From FLUQ01 sp031550605 (GTDB lineage: Bacteria; Desulfobacterota; Desulfovibrionia; Desulfovibrionales; Desulfovibrionaceae): a stretch of DNA of 64,000 nucleotides. The position numbers were made by a program, and so were the translations under genes. The notes under the pieces are model-generated. The model was given only the letters and a program-made list of their open reading frames with translations. It made no database searches and had not been told where the DNA came from. Positions 34,337-42,213 of the stretch are shown piece after piece. The DNA is taken from the NCBI GenBank assembly GCA_031550605.1, contig JAVBOK010000049.1, positions 1 to 64,000 of the forward strand, read 5' to 3'. Within the stretch, counting starts at the first letter, position 1; each line of letters opens with the position of its first letter.

Positions 34337-34381
34337 TGCCGGGAGCGGATTTCCCGTGTCGCGGAAAATCCGCGCCCGGCA
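34337..34381 (-). promoter_or_regulatory. Hairpin between binding-protein and permease genes
   Basis: Outer arms TGCCGGG (34337-34343) and CCCGGCA (34375-34381) enclose inner GCGGATTT and AAAATCCGC. Such stems after binding-protein genes commonly protect the upstream mRNA so that the binding protein is made in excess; here this is inference. Confidence 0.5.
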
Positions 34382-34445
34382 GGGCTCCAAAAGCATGTCC
34401 CTTCCCCGGCGCAGGAATGCGGGAAGGTTTTGCCCCCCAACCCGG

Positions 34446-35201
34446 CTATTTTCCCGAAGACAGATGTTTTTTCTTCAGCGCTTCCCAATAGGGATCCTTT
34501 TTCAGCAGCCGGTACCCTTCATTGATCAGCTTGTGCAACGCCGCGTCCTCATTGCGCATGGCCACGCCGAAATTGTCCCCGGGCGCGAATTCGCCGATGA
34601 TTTTCACCGGTTTTTTGGCCTTGTTGATGGCGTCTTCGGCCGGGGCGGAATCAATGCCCGCGGCGTCGATGCGGCCGTTGACCAGATCCTCCACGGCCAT
34701 GGGCGCGGAATCGTAATAGCGCAGATCGTAATTCCACGCGTTCTTGTCGCGGTTGGCGGCCAGCCATTCCGCTTCGTTGGTGCCGCGCTGGGCGCCCAGC
34801 TTTTTTTTGCCCGTCAGGATCTGCTCTTTGGTCAGTTTGCTGTTTTTTTTCACCACCAGAACTTTCTGGATGGTGAAATACGGTTCGGAAAAAGTGACCC
34901 TGGCCGCGCGTTCCGGCGAAATGCTCATGCCGGAACAGACCATGTCGATTTTTTTTGCCAGCAGATCGGGGATGATGCCGTTCCAGTCCATGGGCTTGTG
35001 GGTGACGGTGAAACCCATTTTTTTGGCGATCCAGTTCATGGAATCGACATCGAACCCGGCGGGTTTGCCGGTCTTGTCCACATACGCGAAGGGCGGATAG
35101 TTGGCGTCAATGCCGTTGATGTAGGCGGCGGCGGACGAAGCCCCGGCAAAGGCCAGGGTCACCAGGACGGCTGCGGCCATGGCCAGAATACGTTTGCGCA
35201 T
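34446..35201 (-). CDS. ABC transporter solute-binding protein, amino acid family
   Basis: A 251-residue periplasmic binding protein. The signal peptide ends near ASSAAA (residue 26). The family-3 fold follows: YPPFAYVDKTGKPAGFDVDSMNWIAKKMG at the start, MSISPERAARVTFSEPYF and QRGTNEAEWL later. The Arg that binds the ligand carboxylate in amino acid binders is in place (SPERAARV). The ligand is unknown. It follows the FAH gene by 48 bases. Confidence 0.93.
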   Translation of the reverse strand: MRKRILAMAAAVLVTLAFAGASSAAAYINGIDANYPPFAYVDKTGKPAGFDVDSMNWIAKKMGFTVTHKPMDWNGIIPDLLAKKIDMVCSGMSISPERAARVTFSEPYFTIQKVLVVKKNSKLTKEQILTGKKKLGAQRGTNEAEWLAANRDKNAWNYDLRYYDSAPMAVEDLVNGRIDAAGIDSAPAEDAINKAKKPVKIIGEFAPGDNFGVAMRNEDAALHKLINEGYRLLKKDPYWEALKKKHLSSGK

Positions 35202-35249
35202 CGGCGGCTCCTTGGGTGTGAGGGACAGGGAAAGTACATTCCGATTACG

Positions 35250-36161
35250 TCACTTTATGGTGTTTTTCAAGGTGCCCAGGCCCTGGATGGACATTTCCAT
35301 CACGTCGCCCTTTTTCAGGAATTTCGGCGGGGTGAAGCCCATGCCCACACCGGGGCAGGTGCCGGTGGCAATGATGTCGCCGGCCAGCAGCCGCGTGCCT
35401 TTGGACAGGGTGGCGATGATGGTCGGGATGTCGAAAATCATCAGTCTGGTGTTTGACTGCTGCCGCGTTTCGCCGTTGACCAGGCCCAGAAGATCCAGAT
35501 TCTGGGGGTCGGGCACGCTGTCCTTCGTCACCAGGTACGGTCCGAAAGGCGCGGACTCGTCCAGACATTTGCCGCTGAACCACTGGGACGTGCGTTTTTG
35601 CAGGTCGCGGGCGGACAGATCGTTGATGATGGAATAGCCGAACACGTGTTCGTAAGCCTTTTCTTTGGGAATATCTTTGCCGTCCCTGCCGATGATGACG
35701 GCCAGTTCCGTTTCGTAGTCATAGCAGGCGGTTTCGTTTTCGTGTCCGTCGATGGCCGCGCCCGGGTCCGCGATGGCGGTAAAGGGCTTGGTGAACAGGA
35801 TGGGGAAGGCCGGCGCGGCGTTCTTTCCGTCCTTCGCCTGTTCGAATTCCTGTATATGGTCGAAATAGTTGAGTCCCACGCAAAGGATATTGCGTGGCGG
35901 GTTCTTGTACGGGGCGAGCAGGGTCACGCTTTCCAGCGGAGCAAAGGCCGGGCAGGCGGCGTCGGCCTCGGCCGTGCTCAGCAGGTTTTTGACGGCGGAT
36001 AAAACCGCATCGCCCCCGGCCACCACTTCCAGCATGGTTTCGGGCGCGCGGGCCGCTCCGTAGCGTTTCGCGGCGCCGGACAGGCAGAGCACCCGTCTGC
36101 CGTCTCTGGCAAGTGCGCCGACCCGCGTTGCGCCGTCTTTGGAAAAGGTCAGTAGATGCAT
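35250..36161 (-). CDS. Fumarylacetoacetate hydrolase (FAH) family protein
   Basis: A 303-residue protein starting at 36161 with AGGGGA upstream. It has the FAH fold signature: NILCVGLNYFDHIQEF, then PILFTKPFTAI, acidic metal ligands in YDYETELAVIIGRDGKDI, YSIINDLSARDLQ and ATGTCPGVGMGF. Members hydrolyse or decarboxylate 2-oxo or acylpyruvate compounds, or tautomerise oxaloacetate. As the first gene of an operon with an ABC importer it probably acts on a product of the imported compound; the substrate is unknown. Confidence 0.9.
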   Translation of the reverse strand: MHLLTFSKDGATRVGALARDGRRVLCLSGAAKRYGAARAPETMLEVVAGGDAVLSAVKNLLSTAEADAACPAFAPLESVTLLAPYKNPPRNILCVGLNYFDHIQEFEQAKDGKNAAPAFPILFTKPFTAIADPGAAIDGHENETACYDYETELAVIIGRDGKDIPKEKAYEHVFGYSIINDLSARDLQKRTSQWFSGKCLDESAPFGPYLVTKDSVPDPQNLDLLGLVNGETRQQSNTRLMIFDIPTIIATLSKGTRLLAGDIIATGTCPGVGMGFTPPKFLKKGDVMEMSIQGLGTLKNTIK

Positions 36162-36254
36162 AACAGTCCCCTTTGTGGGCTTCATGATGTGGACCGGACA
36201 TACTCGCCCAAAACGCGGTATTTTTCCAGTCCGGAAAACGCGCCCGGCGGATGC

Positions 36255-36282
36255 TTGCCGTCCGGCCCCGGTCGTGTATGAT
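36255..36282 (+). promoter_or_regulatory. Promoter of the flavoredoxin gene
   Basis: TTGCCG, 16 bases, TATGAT, about 85 bases upstream of the start codon. It lies in the 206-base gap between this gene and the divergent FAH-ABC operon. Confidence 0.5.
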
Positions 36283-36367
36283 GGAAAGGTCGGGCGCTGC
36301 GCCGCCCGTGTCTTTGCGTTCCGCAACGGCCGGTTGCGGGCGCGCTACCCAGCCAGAGGAGGCTGCC

Positions 36368-36952
36368 ATGAAAAAATCCCTCGGCCCGCAAACACTGGTG
36401 TACCCCATGCCCGCCTTTCTGGTCGGCACCTACGACGAAACAGGCAGGGCCAATATCATGACCGCCGCCTGGGGCGGCATCTGCTGTTCCGAACCGCCCC
36501 TGCTGGCGGTTTCCATACGCAAGAACCGCAAGACCTATGAAGCCCTTGTCGCGCGAAAGGCCTTCACCATCAGCATTCCTTCCGGGCAGCTGGCGGCGCA
36601 GACGGACTTTGCGGGCATCGCCACGGGCCGCAACACGGACAAGTTCGCGCAGCTGAACCTGACGCCCGCGCGCGGTGCCTTCGCGGACGCCCCCTATGTG
36701 GAGGAATGCCCTGTGGTGCTGGAACTGGTGGTGCATTCGTCGCAGGATCTCGGGTCTCACGTGCAGTTCATCGGCGAGATCAAGGACGTGAAGATTGACG
36801 AAGATTGCCTGAACGAAGCGGGCAAACCCGACATCGCCCTGGTGAATCCCCTGCTGTACGACGGGGGAGGCCGTGAGTACCGGCATGTGGGGTCCGCCGC
36901 GGGCAAAGCCTTTGCGGGAGGAAAAATCTTCTGGGAAAAGAGCGAGGAATAA
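36368..36952 (+). CDS. flr: Flavoredoxin / flavin reductase-like FMN-binding protein
   Basis: A 194-residue protein starting at 36368 with GAGGAGG nine bases upstream. The split-barrel FMN-binding fold is visible: PMPAFLVGTYDETGRANIMTAAWGGICC, then RKAFTISIPSG and HVQFIGEIKDVK. The start MKKSLG..T..YP and the CC pair closely resemble Desulfovibrio flavoredoxins, small flavoproteins that take part in electron transfer to sulfur-compound reduction. A role as a flavin-binding partner of the divergent operon cannot be excluded. Confidence 0.85.
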   Translation: MKKSLGPQTLVYPMPAFLVGTYDETGRANIMTAAWGGICCSEPPLLAVSIRKNRKTYEALVARKAFTISIPSGQLAAQTDFAGIATGRNTDKFAQLNLTPARGAFADAPYVEECPVVLELVVHSSQDLGSHVQFIGEIKDVKIDEDCLNEAGKPDIALVNPLLYDGGGREYRHVGSAAGKAFAGGKIFWEKSEE

Positions 36953-37190
36953 AGTGTCCCCGCGTGCAACGCGCACGCGGATCTGTCCCCGGAACCTCGC
37001 CCCGGAACGGCTTCAGGCGGATTTTGCCCGCTGTTGGAGCAGTGTGCCTTTGAAGTTACCCATACGGGCACAATGCTCCGGCCTTGCGAAGCGCGGGGTG
37101 GCACGGCCCGCGGGAGTGGCGCAAGCGGGTTGTATTCGCCCTTGCGCGACAGGCGCGAAGCGAAACTGCTCCAGCGTACGCCGGAGGCGC
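36953..37190. repeat. Gap with two inverted repeats after the flavoredoxin gene
   Basis: An 8-bp stem (CCGCGTGC/GCACGCGG, 36959-36979) starts seven bases after the stop. A wider dyad follows, GGAGCAGTGTGCC at 37036-37048 and GGCACAATGCTCC at 37067-37079, with one mismatch over 13 bp. The region lies between convergent genes and may end both transcripts. No coding sequence is supported. Confidence 0.5.
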
Positions 37191-38537
37191 TCAGCGTTCC
37201 AGCATGGCGCGCACCAGATCCCCCGCCGCGCGGGCGCCGCCCCGGCGGGGGGCCAGGTACGCGGCCGTCCGCCGGGCGCCGCGCTCGCGCGGAACCGGGC
37301 GCGCCAGCGCGTCCAGCAGGGCCGGGGCCAGGGCGTCCGCGTCCGGCACGCGCCGGGCCAGGCCTTCGCGGAAAAAATCTTCCCCCACCCAGGCGAAATT
37401 CTTCAGATGCGGGCCCACCACCGGCACATGGCCGAGCACCGCCGGTTCCAGAAAATTCTGGCCGCCCAGGGGGGCCAGGCTGCCGCCGACGAATACCGCG
37501 TCCGCCCGGCTGTACAGGCTGCGCAGTTCTCCGAAACGGTCCCAGATGACGATGGAGCCCGGCCCGGCCGCCTGCCCCGAGGAGCGCAGCAGGATTGCGG
37601 GACGGGCCGCCGGCGGCCGGGAGGCGCGGCCTTTCGGGATCCCGCCGGGGGGCGGCGGCCCGGTGGTTTTTTTCAGCCAGGCGTCCACGCGTTCCATGTG
37701 CCGGGGCGCAATGACGATCGCGGCTTGCGGGGCCTTTTCCCGCAGCGCCGCGACGACGGGCAGCAGCGCGTCTTCTTCCTCTTTGCGCACGGAGGCCAGC
37801 AGCAGCACGGGCAGGCCGTCCGGCAGGATATCCGGGAAAGGGCTGGCGAAAGGAAAGCCCGAATCCGCCGTTTCCGCGCCGGGCTCGCCCACGCCGTCAA
37901 ATTTCATGTTGGGCATGAGCGCCACCCTGGCCGGACCGAACAGCGCGGCAAAACGGGCAGCGTCCGCGTGTGACACGGCCAGAACCCGGCGCGGCGCGGC
38001 GCGGCGCCAGAGAAGGCCAAGCTTTCCGTACCCCCGCAGGCTTTTTTCCGACATTCTGCCGTTGATCAGGGCCACGGGAACATCGGTTTCCGCGCAGGCG
38101 GCGAGCAGGCCCGGCCAGAGTTCCGTTTCCAGCAGCACAAGCAGTTTCGGCGCGGCCAGATCAAGAGCCCGGCGCATCAGCGCGGGTTCGTCGAAAGGAA
38201 AAAAGCGTGTGAAAATGGTAAGATGGGGTGATTCTCCCGCGATCCGCAGCCGGGCCGCCTCCAGGGTGTCCAGGCCCTGGCGGGTGCAGCTGGTGCACAA
38301 GATGCGCAGGGGCTCTGCGCAACGCGCCAGTTCGTCCAGAAGCTGCCGGGCTAGAAAGGCTTCGCCTCCGGACGCGGCCTGTATCCACAGGTCCGCGGGG
38401 GGCGTCCAGTCCGGCGGGACCAGGCGCTGGCCGATGCCGTCGGCAAGACGGCGCTGGCGGCGCAGAAACGGGCGCGCGGCGCGCCAGGCCAGGCCGTACA
38501 GGCCGAGCAGCGCGCGGAGTGCGGCGGGCGCTTTCAC
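37191..38537 (-). CDS. waaA: 3-deoxy-D-manno-octulosonic acid transferase (Kdo transferase)
   Basis: WaaA adds Kdo residues to lipid A at the inner membrane. The 448-residue protein has an N-terminal anchor region, the catalytic-base segment ASGGEAFLARQLLDEL (family SVGE), ETELWPGLLAAC and, in the second Rossmann domain, FVGGSLAPLGGQNFLEPAVLG, the hallmark of the family. An insertion rich in Pro and Gly near residue 295-320 is unusual. It shows that the organism makes lipopolysaccharide. Its start overlaps the ddl stop by four bases. Confidence 0.94.
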   Translation of the reverse strand: MKAPAALRALLGLYGLAWRAARPFLRRQRRLADGIGQRLVPPDWTPPADLWIQAASGGEAFLARQLLDELARCAEPLRILCTSCTRQGLDTLEAARLRIAGESPHLTIFTRFFPFDEPALMRRALDLAAPKLLVLLETELWPGLLAACAETDVPVALINGRMSEKSLRGYGKLGLLWRRAAPRRVLAVSHADAARFAALFGPARVALMPNMKFDGVGEPGAETADSGFPFASPFPDILPDGLPVLLLASVRKEEEDALLPVVAALREKAPQAAIVIAPRHMERVDAWLKKTTGPPPPGGIPKGRASRPPAARPAILLRSSGQAAGPGSIVIWDRFGELRSLYSRADAVFVGGSLAPLGGQNFLEPAVLGHVPVVGPHLKNFAWVGEDFFREGLARRVPDADALAPALLDALARPVPRERGARRTAAYLAPRRGGARAAGDLVRAMLER

Positions 38538-39469
38538 CGGGCCGCCCGCCCCCGGTCGGCAAGCCCCAGCGCGATCAGCCGTTCGACAAGCCGGTCAAAG
38601 GGGATGCCGGCTGCCGCGGCCTGCTGGGGCAGCAAACTGGTGGCGGTCATGCCGGGCAGGGTGTTGCTTTCAAGCAGCACGAACGAGCCGTCGGGCCGCA
38701 GAACGAAATCCGACCGGCTGTACCCGGAAAGGCCCAGCGCCCGATGCGCGGCCAACGCGGTTTTCTGGATGGCGGCCGTGACGCCGGCGGGCAACGGCGC
38801 GGGGCAGATTTCATCCGCGCCGCCTTTCTGGTACTTGCTGGCGTAATCAAAAAACACGTCGCTGGCCCTGGGCTTGATCAGGATGAGCGGCAGGGCTTCC
38901 TCGCCGCCCATGGGACCCAGCACTCCGCAGGTGACCTCAACCCCGGACACGGCCGGTTCCACCAGAAATTCCCCGCCAAGGGCGAACAGACGGTCCAGGG
39001 CGGCGTCCAGATCCCCGGGCGCGGCCACGCGCTCCATGCCCAGGCTGGAGCCGCCCGTATTGCTTTTGATGAACAGGGGGCAGGCAAAGGGCGCTTGCCA
39101 GCCCTTTTCCGGCTTTCGGGTCAGCAGCATCCAGTCCGGCGTGGGCAGCCCGCGCCGCCGGAAAAGTTCCTTGGCCGCGGCCTTGTTCAGGGCCAGAAAG
39201 GATCCGGCCGGCCCGGAACCTTGATACGGGCAGTTTACGGCCTCCAGCATGGCCTGGATCAGCCCGTCCTCGCCCGGCGATCCGTGCAGGGCGATGAAGG
39301 CGAAATCGGCCTTTTCAGCCGAGGCAAGCAGTCCTTCCAGCGAAGATACGGGGTCGAACCGGGTGACGGAGTGTCCCAGGCGCGCAAGGGCCTGTTCCAC
39401 CATTGCGGAACTGTTCAGCGAAACGTCACGCTCGCTTGACCAGCCGCCCGCGATCAAAAGTATATTCAT
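38534..39469 (-). CDS. ddl: D-alanine--D-alanine ligase
   Basis: It makes the D-Ala-D-Ala dipeptide of peptidoglycan. The 311-residue ATP-grasp protein has AGGWSSERDVSLNS at the start, ALHGSPGEDGLIQAMLE, IKSNTGGSSLGMERV and the C-terminal SRSDFVLRPDGSFVLLESNTLPGMTATSLLP, so it is complete. It overlaps the upstream HD gene by 44 bases and is coupled to waaA downstream. Confidence 0.95.
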   Translation of the reverse strand: MNILLIAGGWSSERDVSLNSSAMVEQALARLGHSVTRFDPVSSLEGLLASAEKADFAFIALHGSPGEDGLIQAMLEAVNCPYQGSGPAGSFLALNKAAAKELFRRRGLPTPDWMLLTRKPEKGWQAPFACPLFIKSNTGGSSLGMERVAAPGDLDAALDRLFALGGEFLVEPAVSGVEVTCGVLGPMGGEEALPLILIKPRASDVFFDYASKYQKGGADEICPAPLPAGVTAAIQKTALAAHRALGLSGYSRSDFVLRPDGSFVLLESNTLPGMTATSLLPQQAAAAGIPFDRLVERLIALGLADRGRAAR

Positions 39470-40115
39470 GAAGAGGCATTCCCATACGGCGCGAAAGCGC
39501 CGCTTCTATGTCCAGGCCCTGCCGGTGCGACGCGGCGATGCGGGCTTTCGCGTCCTCCGTGTGGCCGTACCGTTCGACCAGGTCGGCGTAGCGTTCCTGC
39601 GCGGTGACCACGCGGTCGTGCATCACCCGTTTGTCCGCGTAGATGATGCAAAAGGGCAGCAACCACGCATCGACCGTCGCGTCAACATCCCATATCCAGC
39701 GCACGTGCTGGATGACCCCCTGGGCGATGCGGGGGTTGCGGGTTTCGTTCTGCACCCAGGCGCCGCCCAGCTGCGCGTGGCTGCCGCCGTGGTTCACGGT
39801 GTACATCTTGCCCAGATCGTGCAGCAGTCCGGCCGCCAGCACGGACGGCACATGCAGTTTCGCGCCGGCCTGTTCCGCCTTTTCCGCGAGGCTTACGGCA
39901 AAAGACGCCACCACGCGCGAATGGTCGCGGATATGGTCGGGCATCGCGTATTTGTTCCACAATACCAGACAGTCTTCTTCAGAGGGCACGGCCCAGGCGG
40001 GGTTGGGTTCGACGATCACCGGGGGCAGTCCCCGGGGGAACAGCGACCGCCGGGCGATCCTGTCGGGCAGGCGCACCGGTTCCTGATACCCTTTGAAAAG
40101 CGTGGCTTGGTTCAT
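39426..40115 (-). CDS. HD-domain phosphohydrolase
   Basis: A 229-residue protein starting at 40115 (AAAGGA upstream). The metal-binding HD motif is visible: HIRDHSRVVASFAVSLAEK, then GLLHDLGKMYTV and HPGGxH-like NHGGSHAQLGG, with a later Asp in CIIYADKRV. This pattern is typical of bacterial HD proteins of the YqeK/HDIG type; the substrate is unknown. It lies directly before ddl and waaA and overlaps ddl. Confidence 0.85.
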   Translation of the reverse strand: MNQATLFKGYQEPVRLPDRIARRSLFPRGLPPVIVEPNPAWAVPSEEDCLVLWNKYAMPDHIRDHSRVVASFAVSLAEKAEQAGAKLHVPSVLAAGLLHDLGKMYTVNHGGSHAQLGGAWVQNETRNPRIAQGVIQHVRWIWDVDATVDAWLLPFCIIYADKRVMHDRVVTAQERYADLVERYGHTEDAKARIAASHRQGLDIEAALSRRMGMPLHEYTFDRGRLVKRA

Positions 40116-40179
40116 GAACGATCCTTTTGCGGGCAAACGAACCGGACGCCGCCCCCTGCGGAGCGGCGTCCGGAATTTT

Positions 40180-40575
40180 TCACGCGCCGACGGCCTGCAC
40201 CTTGATGGCATCCGCCAGCGCCTTGACCCAGACATTGTAGTTGGGGTGGATGTTCGTGCCGTCGTACATCATGTTCACGCTGTCGCGGTAGGCTATCTTG
40301 AAACTGCCCGCCGTATGGAAAATATCGACGACAACGGTATGGCTGCGCACGGTGAGGGAAGCTTGCATCCGGCCTTCCCCCATGTCCTTGATTTTCCAGT
40401 TCTGCCGCATGCCGGCTTCTTCGATGGCGGCTTTCATCCCCGCCGGGGTCAGCGCGGGGTTGTTCACCGTCTCGTCAACGGTCCGGGGCGGCGTGAGGCC
40501 GCCGCAGCCCGCGCAGACGGCCAGCAGAAAAGCCAGCAGGCAAAGCGGAAGCGGCGCGCTGTATCTGTTTCGCAT
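40180..40575 (-). CDS. Small lipoprotein, tandem paralogue 2
   Basis: A 131-residue protein with a lipobox (LLAVCAGC, Cys at about 24) and a conserved second half HTVVVDIFHTAGSFKIAYRD, SVNMMYDG and IHPNYNVWVKALADAIKV. It is clearly related to the neighbouring gene (40584-41048), eight bases away, so the pair arose by tandem duplication. Its function is unknown. It follows the acyltransferase gene on the same transcript. Confidence 0.82.
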   Translation of the reverse strand: MRNRYSAPLPLCLLAFLLAVCAGCGGLTPPRTVDETVNNPALTPAGMKAAIEEAGMRQNWKIKDMGEGRMQASLTVRSHTVVVDIFHTAGSFKIAYRDSVNMMYDGTNIHPNYNVWVKALADAIKVQAVGA

Positions 40576-40583
40576 CTTGGTCC

Positions 40584-41048
40584 TCACATGCTCACGGCGC
40601 GTATCCGGATTTCTTCGGCCAGGGTTTTGACCCAGCTGTTGTATTGGGGGTGAATGATGCCGGCGGCGGCGTCGTATTCCATATTCACGCTGTCGCGGTA
40701 TGCGATGGTGAAGCTCGTGGCGGTGTAGAAAATATCCACGACCACCGTGTGGTTGCGGATGTTCAATGTGGCCTGGGCCTGGCCCTTGGCCGGATCCGGC
40801 GCGGAAGCTTTTGCCCGCTTGCCTTTGCCGTCGGCCGTCGGCTGCGGGGCAGCCACATCCCTGACGGCCCAGCCGCGTTTGATGCCGCCTTCCTTGATGC
40901 AGGTCCGCATTTTGTCCAAAGTCAGGTTCTTGTTGTCCACCGACTGCACAACAGGGGTAAGAATGGGATCGCCCCGTCTGCACCCGACGGAAAAAACCAG
41001 CAGCAGGGCGAGCAGGCACAACGGAGCCGCGAGATATCTTTGGGGCAT
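40584..41048 (-). CDS. Small lipoprotein, tandem paralogue 1
   Basis: A 154-residue lipoprotein (AAGGAG before the ATG; lipobox VFSVGC near residue 23). It shares HTVVVDIFYTATSFTIAYRD, SVNMEYD and IHPQYNSWVKTLAEEIRI with its paralogue, but carries an extra Lys/Ala/Pro-rich segment near residues 68-92. No enzyme motif is visible. It is probably an outer-membrane or periplasmic partner of the acyl-chain genes upstream. Confidence 0.82.
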   Translation of the reverse strand: MPQRYLAAPLCLLALLLVFSVGCRRGDPILTPVVQSVDNKNLTLDKMRTCIKEGGIKRGWAVRDVAAPQPTADGKGKRAKASAPDPAKGQAQATLNIRNHTVVVDIFYTATSFTIAYRDSVNMEYDAAAGIIHPQYNSWVKTLAEEIRIRAVSM

Positions 41049-41063
41049 GGGAATCTCCTTGGT

Positions 41064-41810
41064 TTAAGGGGCTTGCATCGCATTACGCATATCAGTCAGT
41101 ACGGCTTTGCGCAAGGCGCGGGCCGCTCCATCGCCGTGATGGCGGAAAGAGGCGGGATACACCGGGTCCAGCACGCGGATGTCGATGCTTCCGGTCCGTA
41201 TCCAGGGGGTGCCGGGCGGCAGCACGCCGCCGCTGCCTCTGATGCGGACGGGCACCACGGGCAGACCGGCTTCCACGGCCGCGGCAAAGGCCCCGGCGTG
41301 GAAACGGCCGATCGTCCTGTCGCGGTCGGGGGACGGGTTGCGGTGCCCTTCCGGAAAAAAGACGATGCTGGCACCGCCGGCCGCGTCCGCGCGGACATGT
41401 TCCAGCACGGCTTCGCTGCTCAGTTCTTCCACGTTGATGAACCGGGCGACGCGCATGAAAAGGCCGTAAAAGGGCAGCCGGAACGGCCAGGCCCGCACCG
41501 TGAAGACGATATTGGAATTGGGCGTCCGGGCCAGGCAATGGATGTCGAAAAAAGACTGATGGTTGGCCACGATGACGCAGGGTACGGGAAAATGCCCGCC
41601 CGGCGGTCCGCTGTAGCGCACGCGGGCCCAGGGCGCGATGCAGTATTTCCAGCCCGCGCCGTACAGATGGTTGACCCGGCGCACGGCGATGCGCGCGTTT
41701 TCCCCCCGCAGCCGCCCGCGGATCAGAAAATAGGGCAGAGTGAAAGGCACGGCCGCCGTCCAGGCGGCCAGGATGCAGTAAAAGAGGACATTGCGAAGGA
41801 TGTGGCGCAT
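41064..41810 (-). CDS. PlsC-like lysophospholipid acyltransferase
   Basis: A 248-residue membrane-bound acyltransferase with two N-terminal hydrophobic segments. The catalytic NHQSFFD (NHX4D) and FPEGHRN (block III, with His where EGTRS is common) motifs are present, followed by VPVRIRGSGGVL. It would transfer an acyl group, probably from the ACP encoded upstream, to a glycerol-type or other acceptor. The start at 41810 has no clear ribosome-binding site. The 127-base gap to the ACP gene holds only G/C dyads. Confidence 0.88.
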   Translation of the reverse strand: MRHILRNVLFYCILAAWTAAVPFTLPYFLIRGRLRGENARIAVRRVNHLYGAGWKYCIAPWARVRYSGPPGGHFPVPCVIVANHQSFFDIHCLARTPNSNIVFTVRAWPFRLPFYGLFMRVARFINVEELSSEAVLEHVRADAAGGASIVFFPEGHRNPSPDRDRTIGRFHAGAFAAAVEAGLPVVPVRIRGSGGVLPPGTPWIRTGSIDIRVLDPVYPASFRHHGDGAARALRKAVLTDMRNAMQAP

Positions 41811-41937
41811 AACTGTGGAAAAAAGCTTTCGCCGCCCCAAACCTTTCCGGGGCGCCCGCCGGCATCCGCCGGGGCGGCGGCCGTGCATCGACGGCGGGAC
41901 GCCGCCTGCGGGCATGTCTGGGGCAAGCCCCCGAAAA

Positions 41938-42213
41938 TCACGCGGTCTCGGCTTCCAGAGCCAGCGGCACCCTGGCCAGGCGCAGCAGATAGCCGTGCAG
42001 GTCGCCCACGGTGCGGATGCCCCGCAGGGCCTCGTTGTCCCGCAGCTTGCGGCCGAAAGCCTGTTCCAGGGCCACAATCATGTCCACGGCATCCAGGCTG
42101 TCCAGTTCAAGGTCTTCGAAAAAATTGGTTTCCGGTTTCAGCCTGGCGCGGTCGAGTTCGAACTCTTCGGCCAGGGTTTTGTCGCACAGTTCGATAATCT
42201 CGCGGTCAGTCAT
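41938..42213 (-). CDS. Acyl carrier protein
   Basis: A 91-residue ACP with the phosphopantetheine site ELDSLDAVDMIVALEQ, Ser near residue 39. It overlaps the ketosynthase gene by eight bases and so works with it. It is more divergent (FGRKLRDNEAL) than housekeeping AcpP, which suggests a dedicated carrier. Confidence 0.92.
   Translation of the reverse strand: MTDREIIELCDKTLAEEFELDRARLKPETNFFEDLELDSLDAVDMIVALEQAFGRKLRDNEALRGIRTVGDLHGYLLRLARVPLALEAETA

Noticed and set aside
36162..36326. N-terminal extension of the FAH protein by 55 residues
   Set aside because: The family start and a good ribosome-binding site are at 36161; the extension lies in the divergent promoter region.
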